DNA of 64,000 nt from the NCBI GenBank assembly GCA_032622095.1, contig CP136064.1, forward strand, positions 183,810,209 to 183,874,208, given 5' to 3'. Shown piece by piece: positions 1-11,870 of the stretch (positions are counted from its first letter, which is position 1; the number at the start of each line of letters is the position of its first letter). The notes below the pieces were generated by a model. It did no database searches. It worked only from the letters and a program-made list of their open reading frames with translations, and was not told where the DNA came from. The position numbers and the translations under genes were made by a program. Origin of the DNA: Siphonodentalium dalli (taxonomy: Eukaryota; Mollusca; Scaphopoda; Gadilida; Siphonodentaliidae).

Positions 1-880
1 AGTGGACAAATTATCAAATATATGGATTATTATAGGATATTTCAACACAAATTGACAAGAAAAATATTAATTTATAACAAAATATTTAATTAATGCAATG
101 TATAGGACAAAAACTGGAGAAATTCAATTCAAAAACGAAATATTTATGAAAAAATGTGAACAGGTGAAAATAAAATTTTATCAGCAATTATATTGGCAAT
201 AAGGATATATTTATGGCAAAAATAACATTGAATGATTGGGCATAAAAATGGAAAAATTATTTTGATATACACAGCAATGTTTGTGAAATATTAATCAAAC
301 AGTAAAAAATACATAAATTTTCCAGAAAATACTAACAATTTGTCGTAGCCAACCAAGCAAGTACGATTAATTCCATGATGTGGAATCATTTGGAATCGCC
401 GGCGGCGATTTTTTGACTGAACCCACGTGGGGGGTCCACTTCAATAATACATTCCGCCATTATCGTCTTCCTCGCACGTGTTCGTTTTTAGCTAACAACG
501 CCATTGTCGTATTTTTACTTAGGGGTTATTTCTATATTACTACATTATGAATTAAATACGAACATACAAGTTTAACTAACCTTTATAATATAACAGGAAC
601 ATTTACATGTAGAATAATAGGCAATAGAATAGACGATATTTGTAAGACATGTTGTTGGTTTGAAGATTGTGGATCGAGTGATGGAAGTTCGTCATCTGGA
701 GAGCGTCGCCGTGCAGTTCCGGAATTGGCCGAGCCGTGTTCGTTTGACTTCGTGATTGTCTCTCCCGCAGTTGTTGACGGGGTCAAATGTGACCTCATTT
801 GTATATCTTCCGATCACGGGCTTTTCGGTGTTTTGTTTGTCATCCACGTTAATTAATTGATACCCAAAAACACTACAGTA
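1..880. other. AT-rich stretch, no gene recognised
   Basis: No coding signal, RNA gene or repeat boundary stands out. Short open frames on the minus strand at about 583-883 overlap each other, carry no recognisable motif and look like chance. Confidence 0.5.
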
Positions 881-883
881 CAT

Positions 884-1170
884 TGAGATGTTCCTTAAAT
901 CAAATCAAGTTTGAAATTCCGATTTTCATCCATGCTGGGGTTTGAACCTGCGCCAACCTCGTCTGGTCCCGACTGTGATGATCTTATCCACGACCTAACC
1001 ACATCAGCTACGGGGACATCCTTAAAAGGAAGCCCTAAACATTTCACCGATATTTAGGAAGCGTATCAGTCTGAACATGAATTAGAACCCACTACCTCGA
1101 AATTCTTGATCTGCCATTCTGGAAACACGTCAATGCACTTCCGCCGAAATTGCATCTGTGACCATACGAT
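884..1170 (-). repeat. tRNA-derived SINE copy 1
   Basis: On the minus strand there is a degenerate pol III B box (GGTTCAAACC at about 941-951) and, upstream of it, a tRNA D-arm-like A-box region around 985-1015. The same block recurs at about 1300-1610 and, diverged and inverted, at about 38940-39108. A repeated segment with internal A and B boxes is the hallmark of a tRNA-headed SINE. The non-tRNA body and 3' tail were not delimited. It is unlikely to be a functional tRNA, because no acceptor stem can be folded around the boxes. Confidence 0.6.
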
Positions 1171-1299
1171 TACTGGTACTGGCGTATATATATGTCAGAG
1201 TTATGGAGGTACGGACTCTGTACATGAATGCTCAGTTTGCTTAAATCAGTGAGCGTCAACAAATTCTTATTCTTATCGAAATGGCCATGTGTCGATCGG

Positions 1300-1610
1300 A
1301 ATGGTACATTGAGATGTCCCTTAAACCAAATCAGGCTTGATAATTGGTCCCTATTTTCGTCCCTCAAACCAAATCAAGCTTGATAATCGGTCCCGATTTT
1401 CATCCATGCCAGGGTTCGAACCCGCGCCAACCTCGTCAAGCCCAGACTGTGATGCATGCTCTTATCCACGACCTAACCACATCGGATACAGGGACATCAT
1501 TGAAAGGAAGCCCTTTAACCGAGAGTTAGGAAGCGTCGGTCTGAACATGGGTTCGAACCCACTGCCTTCGAAATTCTTGATCTGCCATTCTGGAAACATG
1601 ATTGTCAATG
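1300..1610 (-). repeat. tRNA-derived SINE copy 2
   Basis: This is a better preserved copy of the neighbouring SINE. The minus strand has an intact B box (GGGTTCGAACCC, about 1412-1423) and an A-box-like stretch at about 1467-1490. A short internal duplication of the phrase containing ACCAAATCA(A/G)GCTTGATAAT lies at 1325-1395. A second GGGTTCGAACCC at about 1551-1562 suggests a dimeric or partly duplicated head. Confidence 0.65.
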
Positions 1611-1702
1611 CACTTCCTCCGATATTCTGCTGTAAAACGCTCCGATATTCTGCTGTAAAACGAGAACACCAAATACCGGACCATTGCAACCGCACTCTTT
1701 AA

Positions 1703-2142
1703 ATGCCCACTTAATTTTCGAACCCCCAGATTACATTATATAAAATATATGCCATATTATATAACATTTGAAAGAGGAAGCTCCAAAACATTGTATTATC
1801 AATGTATCCGGTGTAATAAACTGTGGACATGTTGTTTTTGTTGAGCTGCCAACGCCTTTTTGTCATCTGGATTGCAGTAAAAAGCAGTATTATTTTCAAT
1901 GAAGGGGGAATAACTCTATATATTAAAGATAGAGTTCGTCCCCTTCCATTATTGAAAAAGGGGAAAGTCATTTTATGATTTCAGCAGTTTTCTATTTCTC
2001 TGTGGGCATCTTCTGAGCCACAAATGTTTGAAATAGTAATGAGTTATAGTATTTTAATCATATTGTATGGCTTAGATTGTTATTAAAACCGTATCAAGTC
2101 ACTATAAAAAAATAATCGTCGACTCGAAAATTAAGTGGGCCT
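1703..2142. mobile_element. TTAA-flanked MITE, family C copy 2
   Basis: The ends are inverted repeats beginning A(G/T)GCCCACTTAATTTTCGA. TTAA lies directly outside each end (1699-1702 and 2143-2146), the target duplication typical of the piggyBac superfamily. The interior matches, in the opposite orientation, the copy at 50598-50933. There is no transposase frame, so it is non-autonomous. Confidence 0.8.
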
Positions 2143-2146
2143 TTAA

Positions 2147-2830
2147 GCAACACGTGCGTCATTCAAACTATCGAGCAATAGCTGGGCATAATGAACTCAC
2201 ACCCATGCACACCCATTCTGGAAAGCCAGGTCCTTATAACCATATATCCAGTTTGGGCTCCATATACGTTTGGCGGCATATTTAACCCTAGATTGTTTTG
2301 TGATTCCATGTGAGAGGCATTGTGTTCTTGAGACACACATCTTCTGTGATTATTGACAGGGACGTGAAATATTGTTCAGTCTTAAAGGAATTTATTCTGT
2401 CGGGGATCATTACGTGCGGTCACGCAGGCCATACAACATGCCTTCATATTTATTCTAATTTTATCCTCCATAAACATACACTATGGTCCTCTCGAATAGA
2501 AACAATGTTTTAGCCAGATATATATGCGACCGTGCATGTCAAGAGGCGTAGTTGTGGCAATGTTATGGGGACGAAACACAGCCCGTTAATGTTTAGTGTT
2601 TCCTTCGGTAGCTGTAAGAGTTACCATTCCGTAACCATCAGTCAGAGTTATCTTCCTTCCGCGACTGTAAAGAGTTGAAGTATATATATTTACGTGCACA
2701 AATGGTTTCACCCATGGCCAGGTGGTCCTGCTAATGTGTTATGATGCTGATGGTCCTGCTGAATTGCTATGATGATGTTAGGGCAAACTGATGCCGTTAC
2801 GAAAAAGTACGGTTATTTTTTCTAAAGGTG
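2147..2830. repeat. Unassigned sequence ending in dispersed repeat O (copy 1)
   Basis: Most of the stretch is unassigned. From about 2700 to 2827 there is a segment with the phrase TGGTCCTGCTAAT and the end phrase GGGCAAACTGATGC. It recurs inverted at about 11752-11870, direct at 50480-50594 and inverted at 51715-51802. No coding potential. Confidence 0.5.
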
Positions 2831-3870
2831 TCATTTTCACGATGTTTGGTTAATCAAAGCGATTTCAGAAAAAAAGCCATTGTCCATATAGTCGGATTCC
2901 TTATGTCGCAAAAAATGGTCGCGCGTTTTCGGAATGTTAAAAGCGATATGAGAAAAGTTTCTATACCACCAGTGTGTCTATTTTCAGAATCTACCTGTTT
3001 CCAGCTTGATATATTAGTGGAAACAGGTTTGTGTGGGGCTTTTGTTTGTGTACCCCTCTATTTTTTCCCCGTCCACCTGGTAATAAAAACATGCTATTAC
3101 GCATAGCAAGTGCGGTAAGTGGCTTTCTTTGTTCTTGGAAATCGAAAAACATGGGGGGATCTTGCCACAAATTACTTAATTACATATCTTAATGTGGAAT
3201 TTTATCAAAAATCATCAGACGAATTGCATTTATGACTGCATTTTCAAGTTTCTTTCCCAAATATTAAGGTATTGTATGTTCTTAAAATGAGCTATATCAC
3301 ATATAGACGAACATGAACAATCTACAAGGATATCTTGATCATATGCCACAAACAAAACTTCGATACATCGATTTTTGGTAAAGATATCGCAGAAAAGCTA
3401 CCCCTACCCCCACCCTCGCTGATTTCACAAGTCAGATTCCTTTGGTCGAAAACAACGGTCGCGCCATTTCGGATTGTCTAAGACGACATGCGAACGGTTT
3501 ATTTATCAATAGCGTGTCTACTTTCAGAGTTTACCTGTGTCCAGTTGAAATTTTATTGGAAAAAAAAGTTTTTTGACTGTTTTAAGAATTTAAAGAGCGT
3601 TTGCTTATTATACAAATATTAATCCTCATAACTAACCTTCTGTTGGATTGTGCGAGTTGAAATTAACAAAAATATCAAATATGGCGGTCTTCTTTCAGAG
3701 TCTACTTGTTCCAGTCTGACATTTTAGTGGAAACAAATTGTTTGGACGGTTTAAAAAAATTAAAGAGCGTTTCCTGATTATACATATATTAACTAACACG
3801 ATTAGCCTTTTCATGAATTGTGCAAGTTGAAATTGTGCACATATGTCAAATATGACTCAGAAATGTAGTT
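2830..3870. repeat. Degenerate tandem repeat, about three units
   Basis: Related phrases such as TCAGAxTxTACCTGT and TTTAGTGGAAACA recur near 2985-3030, 3525-3560 and 3695-3735. The phrase TTAAAGAGCGTTT appears at the ends of two units. Unit length is irregular (about 250-550 bp). The open frame at 2828-3106 falls inside the repeat and is not supported as a gene. Confidence 0.5.
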
Positions 3871-4340
3871 TTGAGAATTGTGTCGTCAGATAAGTCTCCG
3901 CTGGTACAGTACCACAGTTGCGAACAAAACTAATGTTGGATCCTATAGAGAGTTTGACAATTTACTCAAATGTTCACAGTGGTGGAACTTAATGGCTATC
4001 ATATATGCATGGCTCTTACATGTAATCTATCGTAAATACATGTGATTTTACAAAATTAGCATGCGATATAGTCAGGCCACCAGATACAGTAGTTGAAAAA
4101 ATGTGGTTCACATCAATCATATACATCACAATCACGTGCTTCAGTGATAAAGTGCACTATTATACAAATGCAATGTTTATCAAGACTAAAGTTTCAGGAT
4201 GCCGTTGTAAAATTGATTGATGGTGTTTTTTCATCAATTGACAAAATTAATGTTTATTGCCAGGGCGAAGAACCGCATAATACGGAGTTGTGTGCTAACA
4301 AATCTGGGAGTCATATTTATGTAAGTGTCAGTCAAAACTT
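3871..4340. other. No gene recognised
   Basis: AT-rich sequence between a tandem repeat and a foldback element. The open frame at 4093-4344 runs into the left end of the element and has no recognisable motif. Confidence 0.4.
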
Positions 4341-5534
4341 TTAGGACATGGGAATATTTTTTAATTGCGTGGCCACGAAATACTAATTCGTGGCCACGAA
4401 TGAAATTACTAATTCGTGGTCACGAATTAAATAATTAGTGGCCACTAAATAACTAATTGTGATATACGATCATCAGTCACTGTTGTAATGGAAGCGGATA
4501 GAGGTGATCTTGGCATGAGCCACGGCGATTTGAGATAAAGCGTGTTGTAGGGTGGCCCGTAAAACAAATTAAGTAATCACCCCTTTCACCAATCCGATCC
4601 AAAGTTGCCGCCGTCCTGGGGGTGGGTTACATGGGCACCCACGACATTCAGTATATAGGGCCACCCTACAGCACCAATTATACCACATCAAACGGTTAAG
4701 GGGTCGAGAAATTGTATAGGTGTCATATTTGAACCCAATTGGGGGTGGCCATTTTGGATCGGGGGTGGTGGAAGCGGGTGAACATTTAGTTTGTCTCAGG
4801 GTTCACCCTATACAACACACTGTATTCGACCTAAATAGGGGGGGGTTTGCATGGTACCATATATGGATCCCTCTGATCGGTTATCATTTTCGCTCGAGTG
4901 GGCTGAAGGTGTGCAAAATTAGCTTTCTTTGTGAACCACGGTACAACACTCTTTATTTTATCTATATGGGTCAAGTGACCGAGAAATAATGTATACCCCA
5001 TTTGACCCCTTCTGAGCGGCGACCATTTTGGATCGGGTATGGTTGAAAGGGTGAATATTTATAAGCTGGTTTTGGGCCCACCCTACAAAACCCCTTATTT
5101 GACTTAAATCGGCCAATATGCCGAGAGAAATGGCATTCCCATTCGATCCCTTGTGGTAAAAACTAATGTATATTCAGTTTGTCTTGGAGCCACCTGACCC
5201 GTGTTTCCCCGTTCTCTCTGGGATAGTTTATATAGGACGTACATATCCCCATAGAGCCCGGGTCCCACACCATAAGGGGTTTATAGTAGCTTCTCTGTGC
5301 TCGTACGCATTGTTTCTAAAACATCGTCAAGTTACTGCATGTAACCATACCGTAAAGGTATCTGGATATATATGCAAAGGTTAATCAGTTATTTCGTGGC
5401 CACGTATTAGTATTTCGTGACCACGAATTAGTTATTTCTTGGCCACGAATTAGTATTTTGTGGCCACCAAATTAGTTATTTCGTGGCCACGAATTAGTAT
5501 TTCGTGAAATAAAAAACAAATTCTCATGTCCTAA
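4341..5534. mobile_element. Foldback element with GGCC-centred palindrome modules (I1)
   Basis: The two ends are inverted: TTAGGACATG at 4341-4350 and CATGTCCTAA at 5525-5534, followed inwards by A/T-rich spacer. Inside each end lie iterated palindromes of the type TTCGTGGCCACGAA (about 4366-4456 and 5392-5515), spaced by short phrases such as ATTAGTA. The interior is diverged ~190-bp modules present in both orientations (e.g. CCATTTTGGATCGGG). Terminal sequence and right flank (CCAGCCACCGTA) are shared with the element at 27168-28398, whose palindromes differ. No transposase frame. A TA target duplication is possible but not proven. Confidence 0.75.
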
Positions 5535-6020
5535 ACCAGCCACCGTAGCTTATTGAACATTCTGTATTAAATTTGGAGAGAAACCCGACCAGCATCAATG
5601 TAACAACTACAACAACTCATCTATGCCAATGATATGTTTAGCCAAATAGATGTGGATAGGGTGGTATTGTTTAAAAATGTTAAACAATGTTATCATGTCC
5701 ATGTTTATTGCTAAATATTGCTGGGCTTATATAGATGGTTGTTCTATAATTCCTGGTCGGGTTTATCAAAATTGGGAGTTTAAATTATGTTCATCTGAGT
5801 ATAAAGAAAACACTTTCTCCGTCCACTCGATACCTCCCCCGGGATACATGTTTCACATACTAAATTAACATCTTAGTCAACATAACAAATCTCTCCCTCA
5901 AATACTTTGCCACAAGAATAAAATAAATTGTCAGTATAAATAGGCAAGACATCTCTGGACACTTTCTAAGAGATAATTTATTTATAAGAATATATATATG
6001 TGCATTATGGGCTTGGTCTT
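5535..6020. other. No gene recognised
   Basis: The first bases (CCAGCCACCGTA) are shared with the right flank of the related foldback element at 28400. The rest is AT-rich with no coding or RNA signal; the 72-codon open frame at 5650 has no recognisable motif. Confidence 0.4.
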
Positions 6021-7345
6021 ATTAGCTCACCTGAGACGAAGTCTCCGGTGGAGCTATAGTCATCACTCCTCGTCCGTCGTCCGTCCGTCTGTACGTCCGT
6101 CCGTCAACTTTTATTTTAAACATCTTCTCCTCTGAAACCATCATACCGAATTGGTTCATATTTGGTGTGGATGTTCCCTAGGTGACTCTCATTCAGATTT
6201 GTTCAAATGACGTCACTGGGTCAAATAGTTGCGAAACCAGGGCCATAACTCTATTCCTCCATAGTAATTCTTACAACAACTTCTTGTTCGTAACCATTGT
6301 GCCGATTTAGCTAATATTTGGTATGGATGGTCCTTGGGTGACTGGTGTTCAGATTTGTTCAAATGAGGTCACCCGGTCAATTAGTTGAGAAACCAGGGCC
6401 ATAACTCATAGTAATTCTTACAATGACTTCTTCTAAAAAAATATTGGGCCGATTTAGCTTATATTTGGTACTGAGGGACCTTGGGTGACTGGGAATCAGA
6501 TTTGTTCAAATTGGGTCACTGGGTCAAATAGGGGCAGAGACCTTTAATTTTTGTTTAGGACACATCACAGTCTCATATTTCTTACCTACATTTTTCTTAG
6601 CATGTTCTTCATCTGTATGGATTTTGGTATTGTTTATTTAACCCCTTCCACTCTTGTTTTGATATAGAATTCATCCAAGACAGGATTACTCAAACATTTT
6701 TCATCTGATCAACACCAAATTAGGTATATGAATTTTTGACACTTATATACAGATCAAGTTAAAATATGGGTTTGATCCGATATATTTTAACAGAGTTATG
6801 GCCATAATTCCCCCAAAAATAATAAAATATTCAGGAACTCCTTGATCAATTTATGTAGGCAGAGTCCCCAGGGAGTGTATTCATGTCATTCATAATTTAA
6901 ATGAGATTAATGGTGTTATCAATGAAGCACCCTTGTTGTTTACATTATCACTCAGTGGTCATTAAAATCAGATTAATTTCATTTTCTCCAAGTGTCTGGC
7001 ATTGGAGGTATGAGGTTCCCAGAGGGTGAATTCATGTTGTTCCACACAGCAGGCTAGCATAACCCAATACACCCTCTGAGAACATTATTCTGCTTAGGCC
7101 TCATCTTCTGGGAAGTATCTAGAGTCTCAAGATCTCATTCTGCTTAGGCCTCATCTTCTGGGAAGTATCTATAGTATCAAATTTACATTGTTGTTAGTTA
7201 AATTTCCCTTCTAGGAAATTTCTGTATCCCTTAATTTGCAGAAGATAAAATTCATGATTGAGGTGCCCAATGGGTGAACATCACCAATTTCAACTGGGGA
7301 ACTTCAATCTTATTCTAGGTCTTCCATAGCAGTTGAGGGCCTTAT

Positions 7346-7436
7346 CAGAATGAGGTCCCCAGAGGGTGAATTTAGTGATACTAGCCCGCTGTGCAGGAAA
7401 GCGTCACTAAATTCACCCTCTGGGGACCTCATTCTG
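7346..7436. repeat. Hairpin with 33-bp perfect arms
   Basis: The arms at 7346-7378 and 7404-7436 are exact reverse complements (they start CAGAATGAGGTCCCC) around a ~25-bp loop. The same hairpin with its loop cut to about 5 bp lies at 7781-7845. Confidence 0.9.
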
Positions 7437-7780
7437 CAAATAACAGACAGACTATCTCAAGGCTTGATTGTATAATACAGTGTGTTGCTTGAGGCCAGAC
7501 ATGCACACTGTAGGAACAGACATGCTTGTAGTGATGCTATCCCACATAGCGGGCTAGCATCACCAAATTCACCATTTGGAGACCTCATTCTGCTTAGGCC
7601 TCATCTTCTGGGAAGTATCTATAGTATCAAATTTACATTTCCCTTCTAGGAAGTTTCTATATCCCCTAATTTGCAGAAGATAAAATTCATAATTGAGGGG
7701 CCCAATGGGTTAACATCACCAACTTCAACTGGGGAAATTCAATTTTATTCTAGGTCTTCCATAGCAGTCGAGGGCCTTAT

Positions 7781-7845
7781 CAGAATGAGGTCCCCAGAGG
7801 GTGAATTTAGCGTCACTAAATTCACCCTCTGGGGACCTCATTCTG
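7781..7845. repeat. Hairpin, short-loop version
   Basis: The 30-bp arms are exact reverse complements and match the hairpin at 7346-7436. The loop lacks the segment containing ACTAGCCCGCTGTGC, so the two copies differ mainly by a loop deletion or insertion. Confidence 0.9.
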
Positions 7846-8689
7846 CAAATGACAGACACACTATCACACTATTTCAAGGCTTGTTGTATAATACATTGTG
7901 TTGCTTGAGGCCAGGCATGCACAATGTAGGAACAGACACGCTTTTTGTGATGCTATCCCACACAGCAGGCTAGCATCATCAAATTCACCATCTTGCGACC
8001 TCATTCTGCTTAGGCCTCATCTTTTGTGAAGTTTTACATTGTTGTTAGTTAAATTTCCCTTCTAGGAAGTTTCTATATCCCCTAATTTGCAGAAGATAAA
8101 ATTCATAAATGAGGTGCCCAATGGGTGAATATCACCAACTTCAACTGGGGAACTTAATTGTTATCCTTATCAGATTTGTGAAAATGGGATCACAAAGTCA
8201 AATAAGGGCAGAGCAAGAGACTTAACTATTTCACTACATAGTAATTCTTAAAATATGTTTGCAAGAACTAGTTGGCTTATATAGAATGGAATGTTCTTCC
8301 TTGACTGCAATTCAGATTTTGTTAATGGGGTCACCTGGTCAAATAGGGGCCAAGCGAAGGACAGTTTCCCTCTTAATATGCTTCCTTCACAAGGACCATC
8401 AGGTCTATTTGACTGATATTTATGATATGTATGAGTATGAAGGGTTCTTTGGTGTCTGGGATTCAAATTTATTCAGATGGAGTCACCAGGTTAAATAGGG
8501 TGGGACCAGGGACATAACTATATGTCTCTATAGTAATTCTTAAAATGTCTTCTCAAGAGAGTTTGGACTATTTAGCTTACATATAGTATGGATGAATCAG
8601 GAGGATCCTTTAGTGACTGAGATTCAGATTTGTTAAAATGAGGTCAACCTGTCAAGAAATGGCAGGCTATGGGGTGTCTAATAAAATCA

Positions 8690-9810
8690 TCGAAATACCA
8701 AATCATTAAAACATCTACCTTGGAACCAATTGACTGATTGGTCTGACATACATGTATTGTGTTTTTGGGTCCATGGATAATTCGGCTTCAAACATGTTTA
8801 AATGGTTTTAGAAAAAGGCGCTTGTGAGATTGGAAATTTCCAACAATTGAGAAAGTTTGAGGTGTCGGTTGTGAAATTCCAACCTAAGACTTGGGAGTCT
8901 GGATCTCGGTCGGGAGGGGACTTGTTGAGCTGGAGTAGGGGGGTGATCAGTAGTGTACAGTTGGCAATTTCAAGGTGGATTTTCACCAAGCTACATACTT
9001 GAAGTCTCTCTAGCCACATATCCTGTTTAAATCTACTTCTTTTAAAGTGATTATGAAAAGTGCTGACTGTTTTGGTCTCCAGAGTCCCAGTCTTATCAGT
9101 CTTTGCAGTCTGGTGAGCGACCCCACAGTCATTGACTGTCTTGTATATAATACAAAAAAGTAAGATACAAGTGACACAGTTCGGGAACAATACTGTGTCG
9201 AAGAACATAGTTAAGGGGACCCTTCCATCATCCTTCATAATGTATCATGACTCCATCTGTTGTGAACAAACCATCGACTTAGGCTTAATGGATCGTTCTC
9301 CCCCAATACTATACTTGGCTTTGAACCGGCCATGGTATTTTTCCCGTAAGTGAGATAGTGTCTATAGTCAGATGGTATTGGTTATGTTCAAATGGTGACA
9401 CATATATGAAACTGTACATGTGTGTACCCCATGGGCCATTGCTCATTATAAGATCGAGAAACTTAGTCTAGGAAATTACCAGGAATTCACTGGAAATTGC
9501 AATTATAGCTTATAGGGTCGTAATTCAATGTTTGCGTTTCCGATACAGTTAATACCCAAATGTGAGGTTAGCAACGGTTGCTAATCAAATACCACGATTG
9601 TGTACTAATCATTTATTGGGATTGCCTTAATTTAGTCAGTGTCTAATCACACGGTGCTGGCTTTGTTCAAAGTTGGGCACATGCATGTCTAAAACTATAT
9701 ATGCAGCCATGTTCTGCATAGGTCACTGATCATTATAAGATCGGGAGACTTTGCCACCGGACCCGATAGCTCATTAGTAGCGGTTACTAAGCACCTACTC
9801 GGAATGCAGG
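8690..9810. other. Unassigned sequence with a diverged duplication
   Basis: The phrase CATTATAAGATCG(A/G)GA occurs near 9442 and 9730 with related flanks, so 9420-9600 and 9710-9800 look like diverged copies. A 146-codon minus-strand frame (8798-9238) has no convincing family match or intron/exon context and is not called. Confidence 0.35.
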
Positions 9811-9813
9811 AAA

Positions 9814-10116
9814 ATGCATCTATGGTTGATCATGTTGATACCTATTTTACTCATTAAGCTCTACTCTAGTGGAAATTCGAATTTACATGATTTTCACAGC
9901 TACACACGAAGCGTGGAGATTAACTGTGGTCAGAATATTGATGGTGAATGTTGGGTTTCAGTCGCTGCACTGACGTTGGTCAAATGTAAATGGCGTGGGA
10001 AGCGTAAAAGCAAAGCCTATACCGCTATAGTAAAGATCTCAGCTGCACCGAAATGTCCGTTTATCAGTAGCACAAATCCTGCGAAAACACAGATTCTCTC
10101 AGTGCATGTGGGATAG
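9814..10116 (+). CDS. Possible small secreted protein, 100 codons (weak)
   Basis: I do not recognise this protein. The frame opens with a strongly hydrophobic stretch (MHLWLIMLIPILLIKLYSSG) that would serve as a signal peptide. After it come three cysteines (residues about 38, 46 and 57, followed by one near 80) and a basic patch, KWRGKRKSKAY, at about 58-68. It ends in a stop with no clear splice donor. A 100-codon frame in a window this size can arise by chance, and part of the upstream sequence is repeated. The evidence is only the signal-like N-terminus and an uninterrupted frame, so treat it as a candidate. Confidence 0.2.
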   Translation: MHLWLIMLIPILLIKLYSSGNSNLHDFHSYTRSVEINCGQNIDGECWVSVAALTLVKCKWRGKRKSKAYTAIVKISAAPKCPFISSTNPAKTQILSVHVG

Positions 10117-11274
10117 ACTCCTATGACAACGACAACGAACAACTACCATCTATACCTGTGTATTTGTGACACTACATCCTGTTATGATCAACGATGTGGT
10201 TTTAAAACTAGTCAGTGAACAACAATACAGACAAGTATCAAATAAAACAATGATATAATATGTAATCACATCGTGAACAGTCTTGTTGTGAATATTTTCA
10301 TTTGATTCAACAGGCTGCATATTATTGAAACTACAAAACCATTCGACACTTACTTTTGCCAATTACTGTATCTTGAGGTATAACTATATCATATGTTGCA
10401 ACTATTGAATCACGGATAGTTACAGTGGGTCAAACACGAGTGTTAACTTCGTATATTTGCGCACGATTGCCAATAAGTGATATTACAATCAACGTTTGAG
10501 CATAACACGAACTTCTCCATAGGGTTAAGTGTTAAATTTTGATCGCAACTGTAGCCAGCAAGAATCATTTGATCACATCCATTCCTTTTAAAACTACGTC
10601 TGTGTTTCATACTTAGTATTTTTTAGGAATATCAGTACGCGCATATCATCATACGCGAAATGGCGCCATCTATCCAAAGTACTAGAATCTCCATATGGCT
10701 CAGTGTTAAATTTTTATCACAACTGTAGCCAACAAGAATGAACCGATCACATCAAAATTTTCAAAAATACATGTAATGGTCATATCTAGTAGTTTGGAGA
10801 AGTTTCAAATCACACCGATCACCATACGCCAGATGGCACCATATACCGTTTTCTATAAATACGAAACGCTCTCTAAATTATGTTGACCCCGATTTAGGCC
10901 GACCCGCTAAAATTCAAGAATGGAAACAAGTCAATCCCGAAAACACACCTACTAGGCATACATAATCCGTTTTCAGATCACTTTTAACAAACCAAAAATG
11001 CAAAATGACAAAAGGAATCCGACTAATATAAAACATTCACAACATTCACATAAATATTTTTGAAAAAAATAATAATGGTTGCGCTGGTGTTTGCTACACG
11101 ATATGAACAGCATGGCATCTTCATCATAGTCGATTTGCAACAACCAAAACCACCTGTATAAAACTGTTTTTCAATGTATATATGTTTTTGATAGTCCGTA
11201 AACCTGACGTTTATAATCGTTTAGTTCTGTTTGAACGTCGGGTCCACCGAATAATGTTTTGTTCAGATGACAAC
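10117..11274. repeat. Unassigned sequence with a two-unit tandem repeat
   Basis: Between about 10500 and 10860 two units of ~180 bp share the phrases AAGTGTTAAATTTT/CAGTGTTAAATTTT, CAACTGTAGCCA(A/G)CAAGAAT and ATACGC(G/C)A(A/G)ATGGC. The rest of the stretch is AT-rich, with no gene recognised. Confidence 0.5.
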
Positions 11275-11278
11275 TTAA

Positions 11279-11747
11279 AGGTACTCAACCCGATAAAACT
11301 CCTCTCAATTACTATTTCAATGGCTTCGGGGGTCAAAAATATTTGATTCGAGTCGAGGAAGTCACCCATCAAAGCTCAGATTTGTTAGATATCGATTTTA
11401 GAAATCAATTATTTTTCATTATCGGGAATACTATCTGGCCCAGAACTCAGTCAAAATTGTGTTAAAATTACCACTTGATTTTAGAGTTATCCATCCTTGT
11501 CTGTTTGAATAGATTTGGAGAACACATCCAGAGCAGATTACGGCAGTTAATAGTACTCATCTCGAGTTTATAACAAATTTCAAAAATCAATATCTAATAA
11601 CTCTGAGCTTTGTTTGATGGGTTCCTCGACTCGAATCAAATATTTTTTACCCCCAAAGCCATAGAAATAGTAATATAGGACCCTCCGATCGGATTGTTGT
11701 TGTTGGAATCTGTTGAGATGGGGACCCTCTTTACGGGTTGAGTACCT
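11279..11747. mobile_element. TTAA-flanked MITE, family A copy 1
   Basis: Inverted ends AGGTACTCAA(C/T)CCG are flanked by TTAA at 11275-11278 and 11748-11751. The interior carries TTTGATTCGAGTCGAGGAA near both ends, in inverted orientation. It is inverted relative to the copies at 22384 and 61326. Non-autonomous, piggyBac-type by its target duplication. Confidence 0.88.
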
Positions 11748-11751
11748 TTAA

Positions 11752-11870
11752 ACACAATAACGGTACTTTTTTCGTAACCGCATCAGTTTGCCATAACAAC
11801 ATCATAGCAATTCAGCAGGACCCACCAGCATCATAGCACATTAGCAGGACCATGCACTTGACCAAGGGTG
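11752..11870. repeat. Dispersed repeat O (copy 2, inverted)
   Basis: It matches 2700-2827 in reverse orientation (GCATCAGTTTGCC, ATTAGCAGGACC). It abuts the right TTAA of the preceding MITE. Confidence 0.6.

Larger units (their letters stand above)
6020..8690. repeat. Modular repeat with hairpins (mollusc type)
   Basis: It opens with AGCTCACCTGAGACGAAG and runs of CCGTCCGT, then iterates modules containing ACCAGGGCCATAACTC, ATTCAGATTTGTT and GTCACTGGGTCAAATAG. From about 7080 a second module of ~420-450 bp repeats (phrase TGCTTAGGCCTCATCTT near 7087, 7136, 7590 and 8006). Similar sequence is widespread in bivalve genomes (recollection, not searched). Open frames inside are interrupted and shift between modules, so none is called as a gene. 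Confidence 0.7.

Noticed and set aside
1412-1562. Two GGGTTCGAACCC sites taken as tRNA genes
   Set aside because: No acceptor stem or anticodon arm can be built around them, and the block is repeated at three places. A SINE explains it better.
7080-8160. Repeats with hairpins taken as a CRISPR array
   Set aside because: Spacing is hundreds of bases, the spacers are themselves repeated, and the genome is eukaryotic.
8798-9238. A 146-codon minus-strand frame containing TDKTGTLE, like the P-type ATPase phosphorylation motif
   Set aside because: None of the neighbouring ATPase motifs or membrane layout is present, the threonine after the leucine is missing, and a frame this long is expected about once by chance in a window of this size and composition.
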